Below, piece by piece: positions 43,225-51,474 of a DNA stretch of 64,000 nt. The notes beneath the pieces are model-generated. The model was not told the origin of the DNA. It saw nothing but the letters and a program-made list of their open reading frames with translations, and did no database searches. The translations under genes and the position numbers were made by a program. Source of the stretch: Oscillospiraceae bacterium (GTDB taxonomy: Bacteria > Bacillota > Clostridia > Oscillospirales > Ruminococcaceae); NCBI GenBank assembly GCA_022769565.1, contig JALEJQ010000026.1, positions 1 to 64,000 of the forward strand, given 5' to 3'. Each line of letters begins with the position of its first letter. The first letter of the stretch is position 1.

Positions 43225-44095
43225 CGGAGAGCTTTTCCTGCTTATAAAAAACACGCTGAACAACGGTGAGAACCCCGACTTTGAATTTGACAGCAGGTGT
43301 ATTTTTGAAGATATAACGGGTCTGAGCGCCCTTGACCTTGCGCTGAACCGTGAAAAGGAGGCGGATGGGGCTGCTGCGGAAAAGGCGCTGAAACTTGCAA
43401 AGCGGCGCAGCGAGGGTTATCCGCTTCAATACCTGCTTGGCGAATGGGAGTTTTACGGGCTGAGATTCAAGGTTGGCGAAGGAGTGCTTATCCCAAGACC
43501 CGATACGGAGATACTTGTTGAAACGGTAATAAACCACTTTTCAGCAAAAAAGCAGACCGACCCCGAGATAGCCGACCTATGCAGCGGAAGCGGCTGCATT
43601 GCCATAGCGTTACAGAAAAGTATGCCCCGTTCAAGGGTAACGGCGGTGGAGCTTTCCGCCGAGGCGATGCCATATCTTTCTGCAAACATACAGCGCAATG
43701 AAGCGAGGGTACAGATAATAAAGGGAGATGTTACGGACGGACGGCTCCTTGACAACTTTGCCGACCCCGACAGTCCCGGAGATCACCGTCAGATTGACTG
43801 TATTGTGTCGAATCCCCCCTATCTTACGGCGGAGGAAATGTCGGAGCTGCAAAGGGAGGTTGCCTTTGAGCCTGCCTTGGCACTGGACGGGGGAGCGGAT
43901 GGGCTGAAATTTTACCGCATAATATCCTGTCTGTGGAAGGAAGTGCTGAAAGAAGGCGGACTTCTTGCCTTTGAGATAGGCTTTGAACAGGGTGAAGCGG
44001 TCTCGGAGCTTCTCCGCCAAAGCGGTTACGGCGATGTTAAGGTGATAAAGGACCTTGGGGGAAACGACAGGGTGGTAACAGGCATAAAATTGTAA
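43217..44095 (+). CDS. prmC: Release factor glutamine methyltransferase
   Basis: 292 residues. PrmC methylates the Gln of the GGQ motif in release factors RF1/RF2. The N-terminal helical domain ends near residue 75 (RRSEGYPLQYLLGEWEFYGL). The catalytic domain has VLIPRPDTEILVE, the SAM loop ADLCSGSGCIAIAL, and the substrate-binding NPPY motif (VSNPPYLT). It overlaps the acetyltransferase gene and ends the series. Confidence 0.93.
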   Translation: MTNGELFLLIKNTLNNGENPDFEFDSRCIFEDITGLSALDLALNREKEADGAAAEKALKLAKRRSEGYPLQYLLGEWEFYGLRFKVGEGVLIPRPDTEILVETVINHFSAKKQTDPEIADLCSGSGCIAIALQKSMPRSRVTAVELSAEAMPYLSANIQRNEARVQIIKGDVTDGRLLDNFADPDSPGDHRQIDCIVSNPPYLTAEEMSELQREVAFEPALALDGGADGLKFYRIISCLWKEVLKEGGLLAFEIGFEQGEAVSELLRQSGYGDVKVIKDLGGNDRVVTGIKL

Positions 44096-44165
44096 AAAAG
44101 GATATAATTGCCGCCTATGTGTAAAGCTGTTATTCCGTTTTGTAGAATGGACTTTTCACCGAAAA

Positions 44166-44275
44166 TGTGGAAAACTTGTGGAAAGTGTGGAATAAACTCT
44201 GTGAACTGCGCAGAATAGGCAGTTGTTTTTCCACTTTTTCGGCACGGTTTTGCACATCTTTCAACGTTTTGCACA
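44166..44275. other. Cluster of DnaA-box-like nonamers
   Basis: Six TTTTNCACA-like nonamers in 110 bp: TGTGGAAAA (44166), TGTGGAAAG (44177) and TGTGGAATA (44186) on one strand, TTTTCCACT (44227), TTTTGCACA (44248) and TTTTGCACA (44267) on the other. The classical DnaA box is TTATNCACA. TGTGGAA is also a word of the dispersed repeats here, so this may be chance enrichment. The stretch 44096-44485 has no gene; it also holds the element at 44302 and a terminator. Confidence 0.35.
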
Positions 44276-44301
44276 GGGTTTTCAACATACGGTATAATAC
44301 T

Positions 44302-44406
44302 AATACTAATAACCACTTAAAAACTGTACAAAAAATCGAGCATAATCTTAGCTTTATGGATTATGCGAAGATTTTTTATCTACAGTTTTATTGGTTATTA
44401 GTATTA
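44302..44406. repeat. 105-bp MITE-like palindromic element, copy 2
   Basis: AATACTAATAACCACTTAAA to TTGGTTATTAGTATTA, near-identical to 26776-26880 and 63801-63903, including CGAGCATAATCTT and the matching GATTATGCGAAGAT. TAATAC units are tandemly repeated at the left edge (44296-44307). Confidence 0.85.
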
Positions 44407-44425
44407 ATCATCTTTTTCCTAATAA

Positions 44426-44459
44426 GACCCGACAGCAACGTAAAAATTGCTGTCGGGTC
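44426..44459 (-). terminator. Hairpin at the end of the flavoprotein gene
   Basis: GACCCGACAGCAA (44426-44438) and TTGCTGTCGGGTC (44447-44459) form a perfect 13-bp stem. T content after it on the minus strand is modest (TTATTAGGAAAAAG). Confidence 0.65.
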
Positions 44460-44485
44460 GAATGTTTATACTATTGTTATTGCAG

Positions 44486-45694
44486 TTACTTTGCGATTAC
44501 CGAAGCAGCAAGCTCGTCAGCCAGCTTGCAGAGCGAATTGCGCTGTTCTTCCGAAACTGCCGACTTGACCGAGACAGTATCTTCAAGCACGGTGATGTTC
44601 TTCATTTCTTCAAGGGCTGCTCTCATCTGCTTGCCGCTTGTTGCCGCCCATGAGCCGTTTTCTATAAGTGCGAAGGTACGGTTCTGCAGTGCGTGTGCCT
44701 TAAGCTCGTTTATAAGGGTTTCCATAGGCGTGAACACTCCGCCGTTGTATGTAGGCGCTGCAAGCACGATATGGCTTGCTCTGAAGCACTCGGAAAGTAT
44801 CACGGAGGGGTGCGTTACCGAAACATCATACATTTTTATGCCCTTAACGCCCTTTTCCGCCAGTGCCGAAGCAAGTATCTCGGCGGCGTTCTGCGTTCCG
44901 CCGTAAATTGTGCCGTAAGCAATGACAACGGTGTTATCCTCGGGAGTGCAGCTGCTCCATTTTGCGTATTTATCAATGAAGAAACCGAAATTTTCTCTCC
45001 ATACGGGACCGTGGAGGGGGCATATCATCTTTATTTCAAGGGAAGAAGTCTTTTTCAGCAGGGTCTGGACGGGAACGCCGTATTTGCCAACGATATTTGT
45101 GTAATAACGCCTTGCTTCGTCAAGCAGCTTTTCTTCAAAATCAACTTCATCGGCGAAAATGTTGCCGTTAAGCGCTCCGAAGGTGCCGAAAGCGTCTGCT
45201 GAATAGAGTATGCCATCTGTGCTGTCGTAGGTAACCATTACCTCGGGCCAGTGTACCATGGGCGCAAAGTAGAAGCTGAACTTATGCCTGCCCGTATCGA
45301 GAACATCGCCCTCCTTAACGGTGACGAAGCGGCTGCCTGCGTCAAAGCTGAAAAACTGTCCGAGCATTGCGGCGGTCTTGGCGTTGCCCACTATCTTTAC
45401 ATCGGGGTAACGCAGAACAAGCTCTCCTATGGCTGCGCAGTGGTCGGGTTCCATATGGTCAACGATAAGGTAGTCAAGGTTCCTGCCGCCCAGCACGGTT
45501 TCGATATTCTCAAAGAAAATACCGCTTACAGCTTTGTCAACGGTATCGAGAAGCACGGTCTTTTCATCGAGAACAAGGTAGGAATTGTAGGAAATGCCGT
45601 CGGGAATGGGATAGACGTTTTCAAAAAGCGCAAGTCTGCGGTCGCTGCCGCCTACAAGGTACATATCTTCGGTGATCTTTCTTTCATTGTGCAT
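44486..45694 (-). CDS. fprA: FprA-type A-flavoprotein (flavodiiron oxidoreductase)
   Basis: 402 residues. Reduces oxygen to water, or NO, to protect anaerobes. The N-terminal metallo-beta-lactamase-like domain holds the diiron ligands: VDHMEPDHCAAIGEL (H-x-E-x-D-H), VHWPEVM, SADAFG and CPLHGPVW. The C-terminal flavodoxin domain (about 250-400) binds FMN: VIAYGTIYGGTQ and APTYNGGVF. ATG at 45694 has AAAGGA 9 nt upstream; the ATG at 45700 is too close to it. Electrons would come from rubredoxin or a rubredoxin reductase elsewhere. Confidence 0.93.
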   Translation of the reverse strand: MHNERKITEDMYLVGGSDRRLALFENVYPIPDGISYNSYLVLDEKTVLLDTVDKAVSGIFFENIETVLGGRNLDYLIVDHMEPDHCAAIGELVLRYPDVKIVGNAKTAAMLGQFFSFDAGSRFVTVKEGDVLDTGRHKFSFYFAPMVHWPEVMVTYDSTDGILYSADAFGTFGALNGNIFADEVDFEEKLLDEARRYYTNIVGKYGVPVQTLLKKTSSLEIKMICPLHGPVWRENFGFFIDKYAKWSSCTPEDNTVVIAYGTIYGGTQNAAEILASALAEKGVKGIKMYDVSVTHPSVILSECFRASHIVLAAPTYNGGVFTPMETLINELKAHALQNRTFALIENGSWAATSGKQMRAALEEMKNITVLEDTVSVKSAVSEEQRNSLCKLADELAASVIAK

Positions 45695-45733
45695 GGTCAT
45701 ACATCCTTTCGTGGCGAATTATCTGCTATTTTC

Positions 45734-45762
45734 AGTATATCATACAGCGGTATAAAAATCAA
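45734..45762 (-). promoter_or_regulatory. Promoter of the flavoprotein gene
   Basis: Minus strand: TTGATT (45757-45762), 17-bp spacer, TATACT (45734-45739). Confidence 0.7.
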
Positions 45763-45800
45763 GGAAGAATATATACAAATTCAGTAAAGTTTATTTGGCG

Positions 45801-45834
45801 GTAAAAAAACAAAGCCGCCTTTTTAGAGGCAGCT
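45801..45834 (-). terminator. Rho-independent terminator of metY
   Basis: AGCCGCCT (45813-45820) and AGGCAGCT (45827-45834) pair with one G-U; read on the minus strand the stem is followed by TTGTTTTTTT. Confidence 0.75.
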
Positions 45835-45886
45835 CTGCTTTCATATATTTTGGGGAGTTCTATGAAGTTTTTTAAGAAAAAGCGGT

Positions 45887-47185
45887 TTACTTTATTGCCT
45901 TGAATGCTTCTTCAAGGTCAAAGAGAATGTCGTCGATATGCTCTGTGCCGATGGAAAGACGGATAGTGTTGGGCTTGATACCCTGTTCAACAAGCTCTTC
46001 TTCGTTAAGCTGGGAATGTGTGGTTGAAGCAGGATGGATAGCAAGGCTCTTTACGTCCGCAACGTTGGCAAGGAGAGAGAATACCTGCAGGTGGTCGATG
46101 AACTTCTTTGCATCGTCCTCGGTACCCTTTATCTCAAAGGTGAAGATAGAGCCGCCGCCATTTGGGAAATACTTGTCGTAAAGACGCTTCTGCTCACCTG
46201 CTGCAAGTGAGGGGTGGTTAACGTTCTCCACCTGTGGGTGCTTGTTAAGGAAATCAACTACCTTAAGGGCATTTTCAACGTGTCTTTCAACTCTCAGTGA
46301 CAGAGTTTCAAGTCCCTGGAGGAAGAGGAAGGCGTGGAAAGGAGAAAGAGTTGCGCCGGTATCTCTTAAAAGGATAGCTCTTATCTTTGTAACGAATGCG
46401 GCTGCGCCAACTGCCTTTGTGAAGCTGATGCCGTGGTAGCTGGGGTTGGGTTCGGTGAGAGAGGGGAACTTTCCGCTTGCTTCCCAGTCGAACTTGCCGC
46501 TGTCGATGATAACGCCGCCGATAGCTGTTCCGTGTCCGCCGATGAACTTTGTTGCGGAATGAACAACGATGTCTGCGCCGTATTCAATAGGACGAAGCAG
46601 GAAAGGCGTTGTAAAGGTGCTGTCAACTACAAGAGGTATCTTATGCTTGTGAGCAATTGCAGCAACGGCTTCAATGTCGATAATGTTTGCGTTGGGGTTG
46701 CCGAGAGTTTCTATATAGACAGCCTTTGTATTGTCCTTGATAGCCTTTTCAAAAGCGCCCTCTTCTTCGGGGTCAACGAAGGTGGTGGTGATGCCGTACT
46801 CGGGAAGAGTATGTGCAAGCAGGTTATAGGTTCCGCCGTAGATGGTCTTTGCGGCAACGATGTGGTCACCTGCCTGTGCAAGATTCTGTATAGTATATGT
46901 AATAGCCGCAGCGCCGGAAGCTACAGCAAGGGCAGCAACGCCGCCTTCAAGTGCTGCTATTCTCTGCTCGAAAACGTCCTGTGTGGGGTTTGTAAGTCTG
47001 CCGTAGATGTTGCCGGGGTCACGGAGACCGAAACGGTCTGCGGCGTGCTGTGAGTTATGGAAAACGTAGGACGAGGTAGCATAAATGGGAACTGCTCTTG
47101 CGTCGGTTGCGGGGTCTGCGCTTTCCTGTCCGACATGAAGCTGCTTGGTCTCAAACTTTAAATTTCTTTCCTTAAGTGTGCTCAT
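45887..47185 (-). CDS. metY: O-acetylhomoserine sulfhydrylase
   Basis: 432 residues, the typical length. A PLP enzyme of the Cys/Met metabolism group, making homocysteine from O-acetylhomoserine and sulfide. Marks: ETKQLHVGQESADPATDARAVPIYATSSYVF, YGRLTNPTQDVFEQRIAALEGG, ETLGNPNANIIDIEAVAAIAH, the PLP Lys in VHSATKFIGGHGT, and the C-terminal LLANVADVKSLAIHPASTTHSQL. AAAGGAGA lies 8 nt before the ATG. A leader peptide gene (47236-47298) is in the 5' region, so control by translation of Cys codons is possible. No SAM riboswitch or T-box was seen. Confidence 0.93.
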   Translation of the reverse strand: MSTLKERNLKFETKQLHVGQESADPATDARAVPIYATSSYVFHNSQHAADRFGLRDPGNIYGRLTNPTQDVFEQRIAALEGGVAALAVASGAAAITYTIQNLAQAGDHIVAAKTIYGGTYNLLAHTLPEYGITTTFVDPEEEGAFEKAIKDNTKAVYIETLGNPNANIIDIEAVAAIAHKHKIPLVVDSTFTTPFLLRPIEYGADIVVHSATKFIGGHGTAIGGVIIDSGKFDWEASGKFPSLTEPNPSYHGISFTKAVGAAAFVTKIRAILLRDTGATLSPFHAFLFLQGLETLSLRVERHVENALKVVDFLNKHPQVENVNHPSLAAGEQKRLYDKYFPNGGGSIFTFEIKGTEDDAKKFIDHLQVFSLLANVADVKSLAIHPASTTHSQLNEEELVEQGIKPNTIRLSIGTEHIDDILFDLEEAFKAIK

Positions 47186-47235
47186 TGTAATTATCTCCTT
47201 TTAAGTTCAAGTATTTTTGGATTTGACGTTTATTT

Positions 47236-47298
47236 TCACGGGCGACAGACAAATGAGCTGCACATTCGGAATGGTTTGCGTAAGTTTGGCTTTTTCAA
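47236..47298 (-). CDS. Leader peptide upstream of metY, with two Cys codons
   Basis: A 20-codon frame with TTG start 7 nt after a strong AAGGAGGG site (47306-47313). It encodes a basic peptide ending RMCSSFVCRP. It lies about 50 nt inside the predicted metY transcript and 50 nt before the metY start. Short Cys-containing peptides upstream of sulfur genes are known in other bacteria, such as actinobacteria. The ribosome site and place argue for real translation; a role in sensing cysteine is inferred. There is no clear terminator between it and metY. Confidence 0.65.
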   Translation of the reverse strand: MKKPNLRKPFRMCSSFVCRP

Positions 47299-47354
47299 GG
47301 GTAAGCCCTCCTTGATAACTAATTCTATCTATTTAGTAGGTTTGCTGTGCTTTT

Positions 47355-47383
47355 ATAATACAACACAATCTTTACTTTGTCAA
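47355..47383 (-). promoter_or_regulatory. Promoter of the metY transcript
   Basis: Minus strand: TTGACA (47378-47383), 17-bp spacer, TATTAT (47355-47360). Transcription would start near 47348, giving a leader of about 160 nt. Confidence 0.75.
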
Positions 47384-47535
47384 TAGGTTTTATATAATTT
47401 GTATGAATTTACAATCAACAGCAGATTTTTTGTGCATTTTAAGGCAAATTTGACAACGACTGCCTTTATTGCTTATTTTGAGAGGTATGCAACCCAAAGT
47501 TACATTGAAATATCCGAAATGTAATGCCAAGTTAA

Positions 47536-47564
47536 TTGAAAAGCACGAAAATATGTTGTATAAT
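47536..47564 (+). promoter_or_regulatory. Promoter of the XRE-AbrB regulator gene
   Basis: TTGAAA (47536-47541), 17-bp spacer, TATAAT (47559-47564), only 20 nt before the start codon. Confidence 0.7.
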
Positions 47565-47587
47565 GTTTACAAGGAGGTATGAAAAAT

Positions 47588-48043
47588 ATGATAAATATAA
47601 ATCTTTCCTATCTTAGAAAACAAAACGGCTATACTCAGGAAGAGGTTGCGGAGAAAATAGGTGTTTCCCGTCAGGCTGTGGCGAAATGGGAAAAGGGAGA
47701 AAGCGTACCGGATATTTACAACTGCACCGCCCTTGCAGAGCTTTTCAACGTTACCGTTGACGACCTTATAAATTATACTCCCGAGGGAGCAGGTCCCGAC
47801 ATTCCTCCAAAGGGCAAGTATTTCTTCGGCTCCGTTACCGTTGGGGACAGAGGTCAGATAGTTATACCCAAAAAGGCAAGAACGGTTTTCGGAATAAATC
47901 CCGGCGACCAGCTTATTATGTTCGGCGACGAGGACAGAGGGCTTGGCATTATCCCGAAGCGCTCCATGGCAGAGCTTCTGCGCATGATAGCGCTGGGCGA
48001 CCTGCACTTTAAGCATAACAAAGAGGGTAAAAAAGACGAATGA
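47588..48043 (+). CDS. Fused XRE helix-turn-helix and SpoVT/AbrB-domain regulator
   Basis: 151 residues. Residues 1-62: Cro/CI-type helix-turn-helix (LRKQNGYTQEEVAEKIGVSRQAVAKWEKGESVPD). Residues about 80-130: an AbrB/MazE-like swapped-hairpin domain (FGSVTVGDRGQIVIPKKARTVFGINPGDQLIMFGDEDRGLGII). Both are DNA-binding types, so the protein could bind two sites or use the AbrB part for oligomerising. ATG at 47588 is 10 nt from AGGAGG; the ATG at 47579 is only 1 nt from it. No toxin gene is beside it. Confidence 0.85.
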   Translation: MININLSYLRKQNGYTQEEVAEKIGVSRQAVAKWEKGESVPDIYNCTALAELFNVTVDDLINYTPEGAGPDIPPKGKYFFGSVTVGDRGQIVIPKKARTVFGINPGDQLIMFGDEDRGLGIIPKRSMAELLRMIALGDLHFKHNKEGKKDE

Positions 48044-48098
48044 ACCCAGACGCTGCTTTTCGGAGGAAAATAATAGAATAAAATGTAATTAAATAACA

Positions 48099-48137
48099 AA
48101 AAGGCAAGGGTGTAAATGTGTGACCCTTGCCTTTTGG
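48099..48137 (+). terminator. Rho-independent terminator of the XRE-AbrB gene
   Basis: AAAAGGCAAGGGT (48099-48111) and ACCCTTGCCTTTT (48123-48135) form a perfect 13-bp stem ending in T residues. Confidence 0.8.
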
Positions 48138-48194
48138 TTTGTCAAGTATTAATTATACCAAATATGTGGCATAATTATTAGACAAAACGATATA

Positions 48195-48223
48195 TTGCAT
48201 AACTATTCCAGATGTGTTATAAT
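48195..48223 (+). promoter_or_regulatory. Promoter of nrdD-nrdG
   Basis: TTGCAT (48195-48200), 17-bp spacer, TATAAT (48218-48223). The first NrdR box begins at 48222, so it overlaps the -10 element and the transcription start. Confidence 0.75.
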
Positions 48224-48269
48224 TCAATATGTAGTGTTAATATAATAAAAATCAATCAATATATTGTGC
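48222..48269 (+). promoter_or_regulatory. Pair of NrdR boxes
   Basis: Boxes at 48222-48237 (core CAATATGTAGTGT) and 48254-48269 (core CAATATATTGTGC) match the NrdR consensus CWATATATWGTGT with one or two changes. They are exactly 32 bp apart, three helical turns, which is the known spacing. NrdR would repress the operon when dATP is high. nrdR itself is not in the window. Confidence 0.75.
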
Positions 48270-48305
48270 GGCTGACCTTACAGCCGATTAGGGAGGACAA
48301 AAGAG

Positions 48306-50477
48306 TTGAAGATCATCAAAAGAAACGGCTCGGAGGAGAGCTTCGACGTTACAAAGATAGTAAACGCCGTTGCAAAGGCGAACAACGCCTCGGAAACCGT
48401 TGAGCTGACTAAGGAACAGATAGAGGATATTGCCGATTACATTGAATATAAGTGTTCAAAGATAAGCCGTGCGGTATCCGTTGAAGAAATACAGGATATG
48501 GTGGAGAACCAGATAATGGCAAAGGGTGCTTTTGAGGTGGCAAGGCGTTATGTCAAGTACCGCTACACTCGTTCCCTTGTCCGCAAGGCAAACACCACCG
48601 ATGACAGGATACTTACCCTTCTTGAATGCAACAACGAAGAGGTAATGCAGGAAAATTCCAACAAAAACCCCGTTGTCAACAGCGTTCAGCGTGACTATAT
48701 GGCAGGCGAGGTGAGCCGTGATATAACGAACCGTCTGCTTCTGCCCCCCGATATTGTGGAAGCCGACAAGAACGGACTTATCCATTTCCACGATTCCGAT
48801 TATTTCGCACAGCATATGCATAACTGCGATCTTGTGAACCTTGAGGATATGCTCCAGAACGGAACGGTCATAAGCGAAACTCTTATTGAAAAGCCCCACA
48901 GCTTCTCTACCGCCTGCAACATTGCCACACAGATAATCGCACAGGTGGCTTCCAACCAGTACGGCGGTCAGAGCATAAGCCTTGCGCACCTTGCTCCGTT
49001 CGTACAAATATCCCGTGAGAAGATACACAAGGACGTTGTGGAAGAGGTCAAGGCTCTCGGTGCAGCTCCGAGCGAAACGCAGATAGCTGAGATCGTTGAA
49101 AAGCGTCTGCACAAGGAGATTGAAAAGGGCGTTCAGACCATTCAGTATCAGGTAGTTACCCTTATGACCACAAACGGTCAGGCACCGTTCCTCACCGTAT
49201 TTATGTATCTTAACGAAGCCAAGGATGAGAACGAAAAGCAGGATCTTGCCCTTATTATTGAAGAGATGCTCCGCCAGCGTTATCAGGGCGTTAAAAACGA
49301 AGCAGGCGTGTGGATAACACCTGCGTTCCCCAAGCTTATATATGTTCTCGAGGATGATAACGTTGAAGAGGACAGTCCGTATTTCTATCTCACCGAGCTT
49401 GCTGCAAAATGCACGGCAAAGCGTCTTGTTCCCGATTATATCAGTGAGAAGGTAATGCTTGACCTTAAAGTCGATAAAAACGGCGAGGGTCACTGCTACA
49501 CCTGTATGGGCTGCCGCAGCTTCCTTACGCCTTACGTTGACGAAAACGGCAAGCCCAAGTATTACGGACGCTTCAATCAGGGTGTTGTTACCATAAACCT
49601 TGTGGACGTTGCCCTTTCCTCCGGCGGAGATATGGAAAAGTTCTGGAAGATATTTGATGAAAGGCTTGACCTTTGCTACCGTGCGCTTATGTGCCGCCAC
49701 GAAAGATTAAAGGGAACCTTGTCCGATGCTGCGCCTATACTCTGGCAGTACGGTGCGCTTGCAAGACTTAAAAAGGGCGAACCTATAGACAAGCTGCTTT
49801 ACGGCGGCTATTCCACTATTTCTCTCGGCTATGCAGGACTTTGCGAGTGTACAAGATACATGACGGGCAAGTCCCACACCGACCCCGAGGCTACGCCCTT
49901 TGCCCTTGAGGTAATGCAGCATATGAACGATGCCTGCAAAGCGTGGAAGGAAAAAGAAAACATCGACTTCTCTCTTTACGGAACACCTCTTGAAAGCACC
50001 ACCTACAAATTCTCCAAGTGCCTGCAGAAGCGTTTTGGCATCATAAAGGGCGTTACCGACAAAAACTACATCACAAACAGCTATCACGTTCACGTTACCG
50101 AAAAAATAGACGCCTTCACAAAGCTGAAGTTTGAATCCCAGTTCCAGGCACTTTCCCCCGGAGGAGCTATCAGCTATGTTGAAGTTCCCAATATGCAGAA
50201 CAATATCCCTGCGGTAATAAAGATAATGAAGTTCATATATGAGAACATTATGTATGCAGAGCTTAACACAAAGAGCGATTATTGTCAGGTCTGCGGCTAT
50301 AACGGAGAGATAAGCATTATCGAGGACGACGGCAAGCTGGTGTGGGAGTGCCCCAACTGCCATAACCGTGACCAGAACAAGCTGAACGTTGCAAGAAGGA
50401 CCTGCGGCTATATCGGCACTCAGTTCTGGAATCAGGGCAGGACCCAGGAAATAAGGGAAAGGGTGCTTCATCTGTAA
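48306..50477 (+). CDS. nrdD: Anaerobic ribonucleoside-triphosphate reductase
   Basis: 723 residues, TTG start 8 nt after GGGAGG. A class III enzyme that makes deoxyribonucleotides without oxygen, using formate as reductant in most members. An N-terminal ATP-cone (about 1-95, MKIIKRNGSEESFDVTKIVNAV) senses dATP/ATP. The core contains HFHDSDYFAQHMHNCDL, TMGCRSFL-type segment (CYTCMGCRSFLTPY) and the Zn site CQVCGY...CPNCHN. The glycyl radical motif RRTCGYIG is near the C-terminus. The activase gene nrdG follows 1 nt later. Confidence 0.96.
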   Translation: MKIIKRNGSEESFDVTKIVNAVAKANNASETVELTKEQIEDIADYIEYKCSKISRAVSVEEIQDMVENQIMAKGAFEVARRYVKYRYTRSLVRKANTTDDRILTLLECNNEEVMQENSNKNPVVNSVQRDYMAGEVSRDITNRLLLPPDIVEADKNGLIHFHDSDYFAQHMHNCDLVNLEDMLQNGTVISETLIEKPHSFSTACNIATQIIAQVASNQYGGQSISLAHLAPFVQISREKIHKDVVEEVKALGAAPSETQIAEIVEKRLHKEIEKGVQTIQYQVVTLMTTNGQAPFLTVFMYLNEAKDENEKQDLALIIEEMLRQRYQGVKNEAGVWITPAFPKLIYVLEDDNVEEDSPYFYLTELAAKCTAKRLVPDYISEKVMLDLKVDKNGEGHCYTCMGCRSFLTPYVDENGKPKYYGRFNQGVVTINLVDVALSSGGDMEKFWKIFDERLDLCYRALMCRHERLKGTLSDAAPILWQYGALARLKKGEPIDKLLYGGYSTISLGYAGLCECTRYMTGKSHTDPEATPFALEVMQHMNDACKAWKEKENIDFSLYGTPLESTTYKFSKCLQKRFGIIKGVTDKNYITNSYHVHVTEKIDAFTKLKFESQFQALSPGGAISYVEVPNMQNNIPAVIKIMKFIYENIMYAELNTKSDYCQVCGYNGEISIIEDDGKLVWECPNCHNRDQNKLNVARRTCGYIGTQFWNQGRTQEIRERVLHL

Positions 50478-50478
50478 T

Positions 50479-51000
50479 ATGTATTACGGTGAAATAAAGA
50501 ACTTTGATATTGCTAACGGCGAGGGTATAAGAGTGTCCCTGTTTGTTTCGGGCTGTACCCACCGCTGCAAGGGCTGCTTCAACCCCGAAACGTGGAATTT
50601 TAGCTACGGCAGACCTTACACCGCCGAAACGGAGCAGAGTATTATGGATATGCTGTCCTTTGAGTATGTTGACGGGCTTTCTCTTCTTGGGGGAGAACCC
50701 TTTGAACCGGACAACCAGAGGGAGCTTGTAAAGCTGCTGCAAAGGGTAAGAAAAGAGCTGCCCGAAAAGAACGTGTGGTGTTATACGGGATATACCCTTG
50801 AAAGCGACCTTCTCCGTGAAAGCAGAGCAAGATGTGAGGTAACGGACGAAATGCTCGGTATGATAGATGTTCTTGTGGACGGAGAATTCAAGGAAGAACT
50901 CAAAAATATAGCTCTTGCGTTCAGAGGTTCGTCAAATCAGCGTCTTATCGACCTTAAAAAGACATTGCAGAGCGGAAAAACAGTAACAATTGAAAAATAA
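50479..51000 (+). CDS. nrdG: Anaerobic ribonucleotide reductase activating protein
   Basis: 173 residues. A radical-SAM enzyme that puts the glycyl radical on NrdD. The 4Fe-4S motif is SGCTHRCKGCFN (CxxxCxxC) near residue 26, followed by LLGGEPFEP, the SAM-binding GGE motif. No gap of note separates it from nrdD. The stop codon is followed by the composite hairpin element at 51017. Confidence 0.95.
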   Translation: MYYGEIKNFDIANGEGIRVSLFVSGCTHRCKGCFNPETWNFSYGRPYTAETEQSIMDMLSFEYVDGLSLLGGEPFEPDNQRELVKLLQRVRKELPEKNVWCYTGYTLESDLLRESRARCEVTDEMLGMIDVLVDGEFKEELKNIALAFRGSSNQRLIDLKKTLQSGKTVTIEK

Positions 51001-51016
51001 CCATACCAAATCAGCT

Positions 51017-51340
51017 GCCCCGACAGCGAAGCGATAATGGGATTCCAAAGGGACGAGTCCCTTTGGCAGGGGTCAAGGGGGCAGCGCCACCTTGTCGCTT
51101 CCGCAGAAGCGAAACACTCCAAAACTAAGGCACATAACGAAGTAACAGCAAAAGCAAACAAAGTAACGCACTCAAAAGGCGCAATTCACATAAAAAATCG
51201 GAACCAAGCAAGGTTTTGTACAACACAAAACCTGTGGAACCGACTATGTGAATTGCGCCTATTCTTACATATCAAGATAAAGTACCCTCGGATAAAATGT
51301 ACAGAGCGAAGCGATGTGCATTTTATCCGACACAGAATAC
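51017..51340 (+). repeat. Composite multi-hairpin 3' element, copy 2
   Basis: Same order of parts as 33866-34195: GACAGCGAAGCGA (51022-51034), CCAAAGGGAC hairpin (51045-51066), CGCTTC-CGCA-GAAGCG, AAACTAAGG, AGGCGCAATTCACAT/ATGTGAATTGCGCCT (51177-51260) and CGGATAAAATG (51289-51299) with CATTTTATCCG (51319-51329). In the last hairpin both arms differ from copy 1 yet still pair. It starts 17 nt after the nrdG stop. Confidence 0.85.
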
Positions 51341-51474
51341 TATGTCATTAGTTTTCCGCACAAAAACAACGTTTTTCCACATTTTTTCTGTAGGGGCGCA
51401 CAGTGTGCGCCCGTGGGTCAACGATTTTGGTGAGGTTCAACAAGCTTTGTCGGGGCAACCATTACAAAGTTTGC
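51341..51474. repeat. Spacer with GGGCGCACAGTGTGCGCCC palindrome
   Basis: Between the head-to-head elements; contains a GGGCGCA...TGCGCCC hairpin at 51394-51412 and no gene. Confidence 0.5.

Noticed and set aside
47190-47350. SAM riboswitch or T-box before metY
   Set aside because: No core pairing of a SAM riboswitch, no T-box sequence and no terminator could be found; a leader peptide explains the region better.
48456-49700. 414-codon minus-strand frame opposite nrdD
   Set aside because: Shadow of nrdD codon use; composition is rich in H, C and Y with no domain and no start signal.
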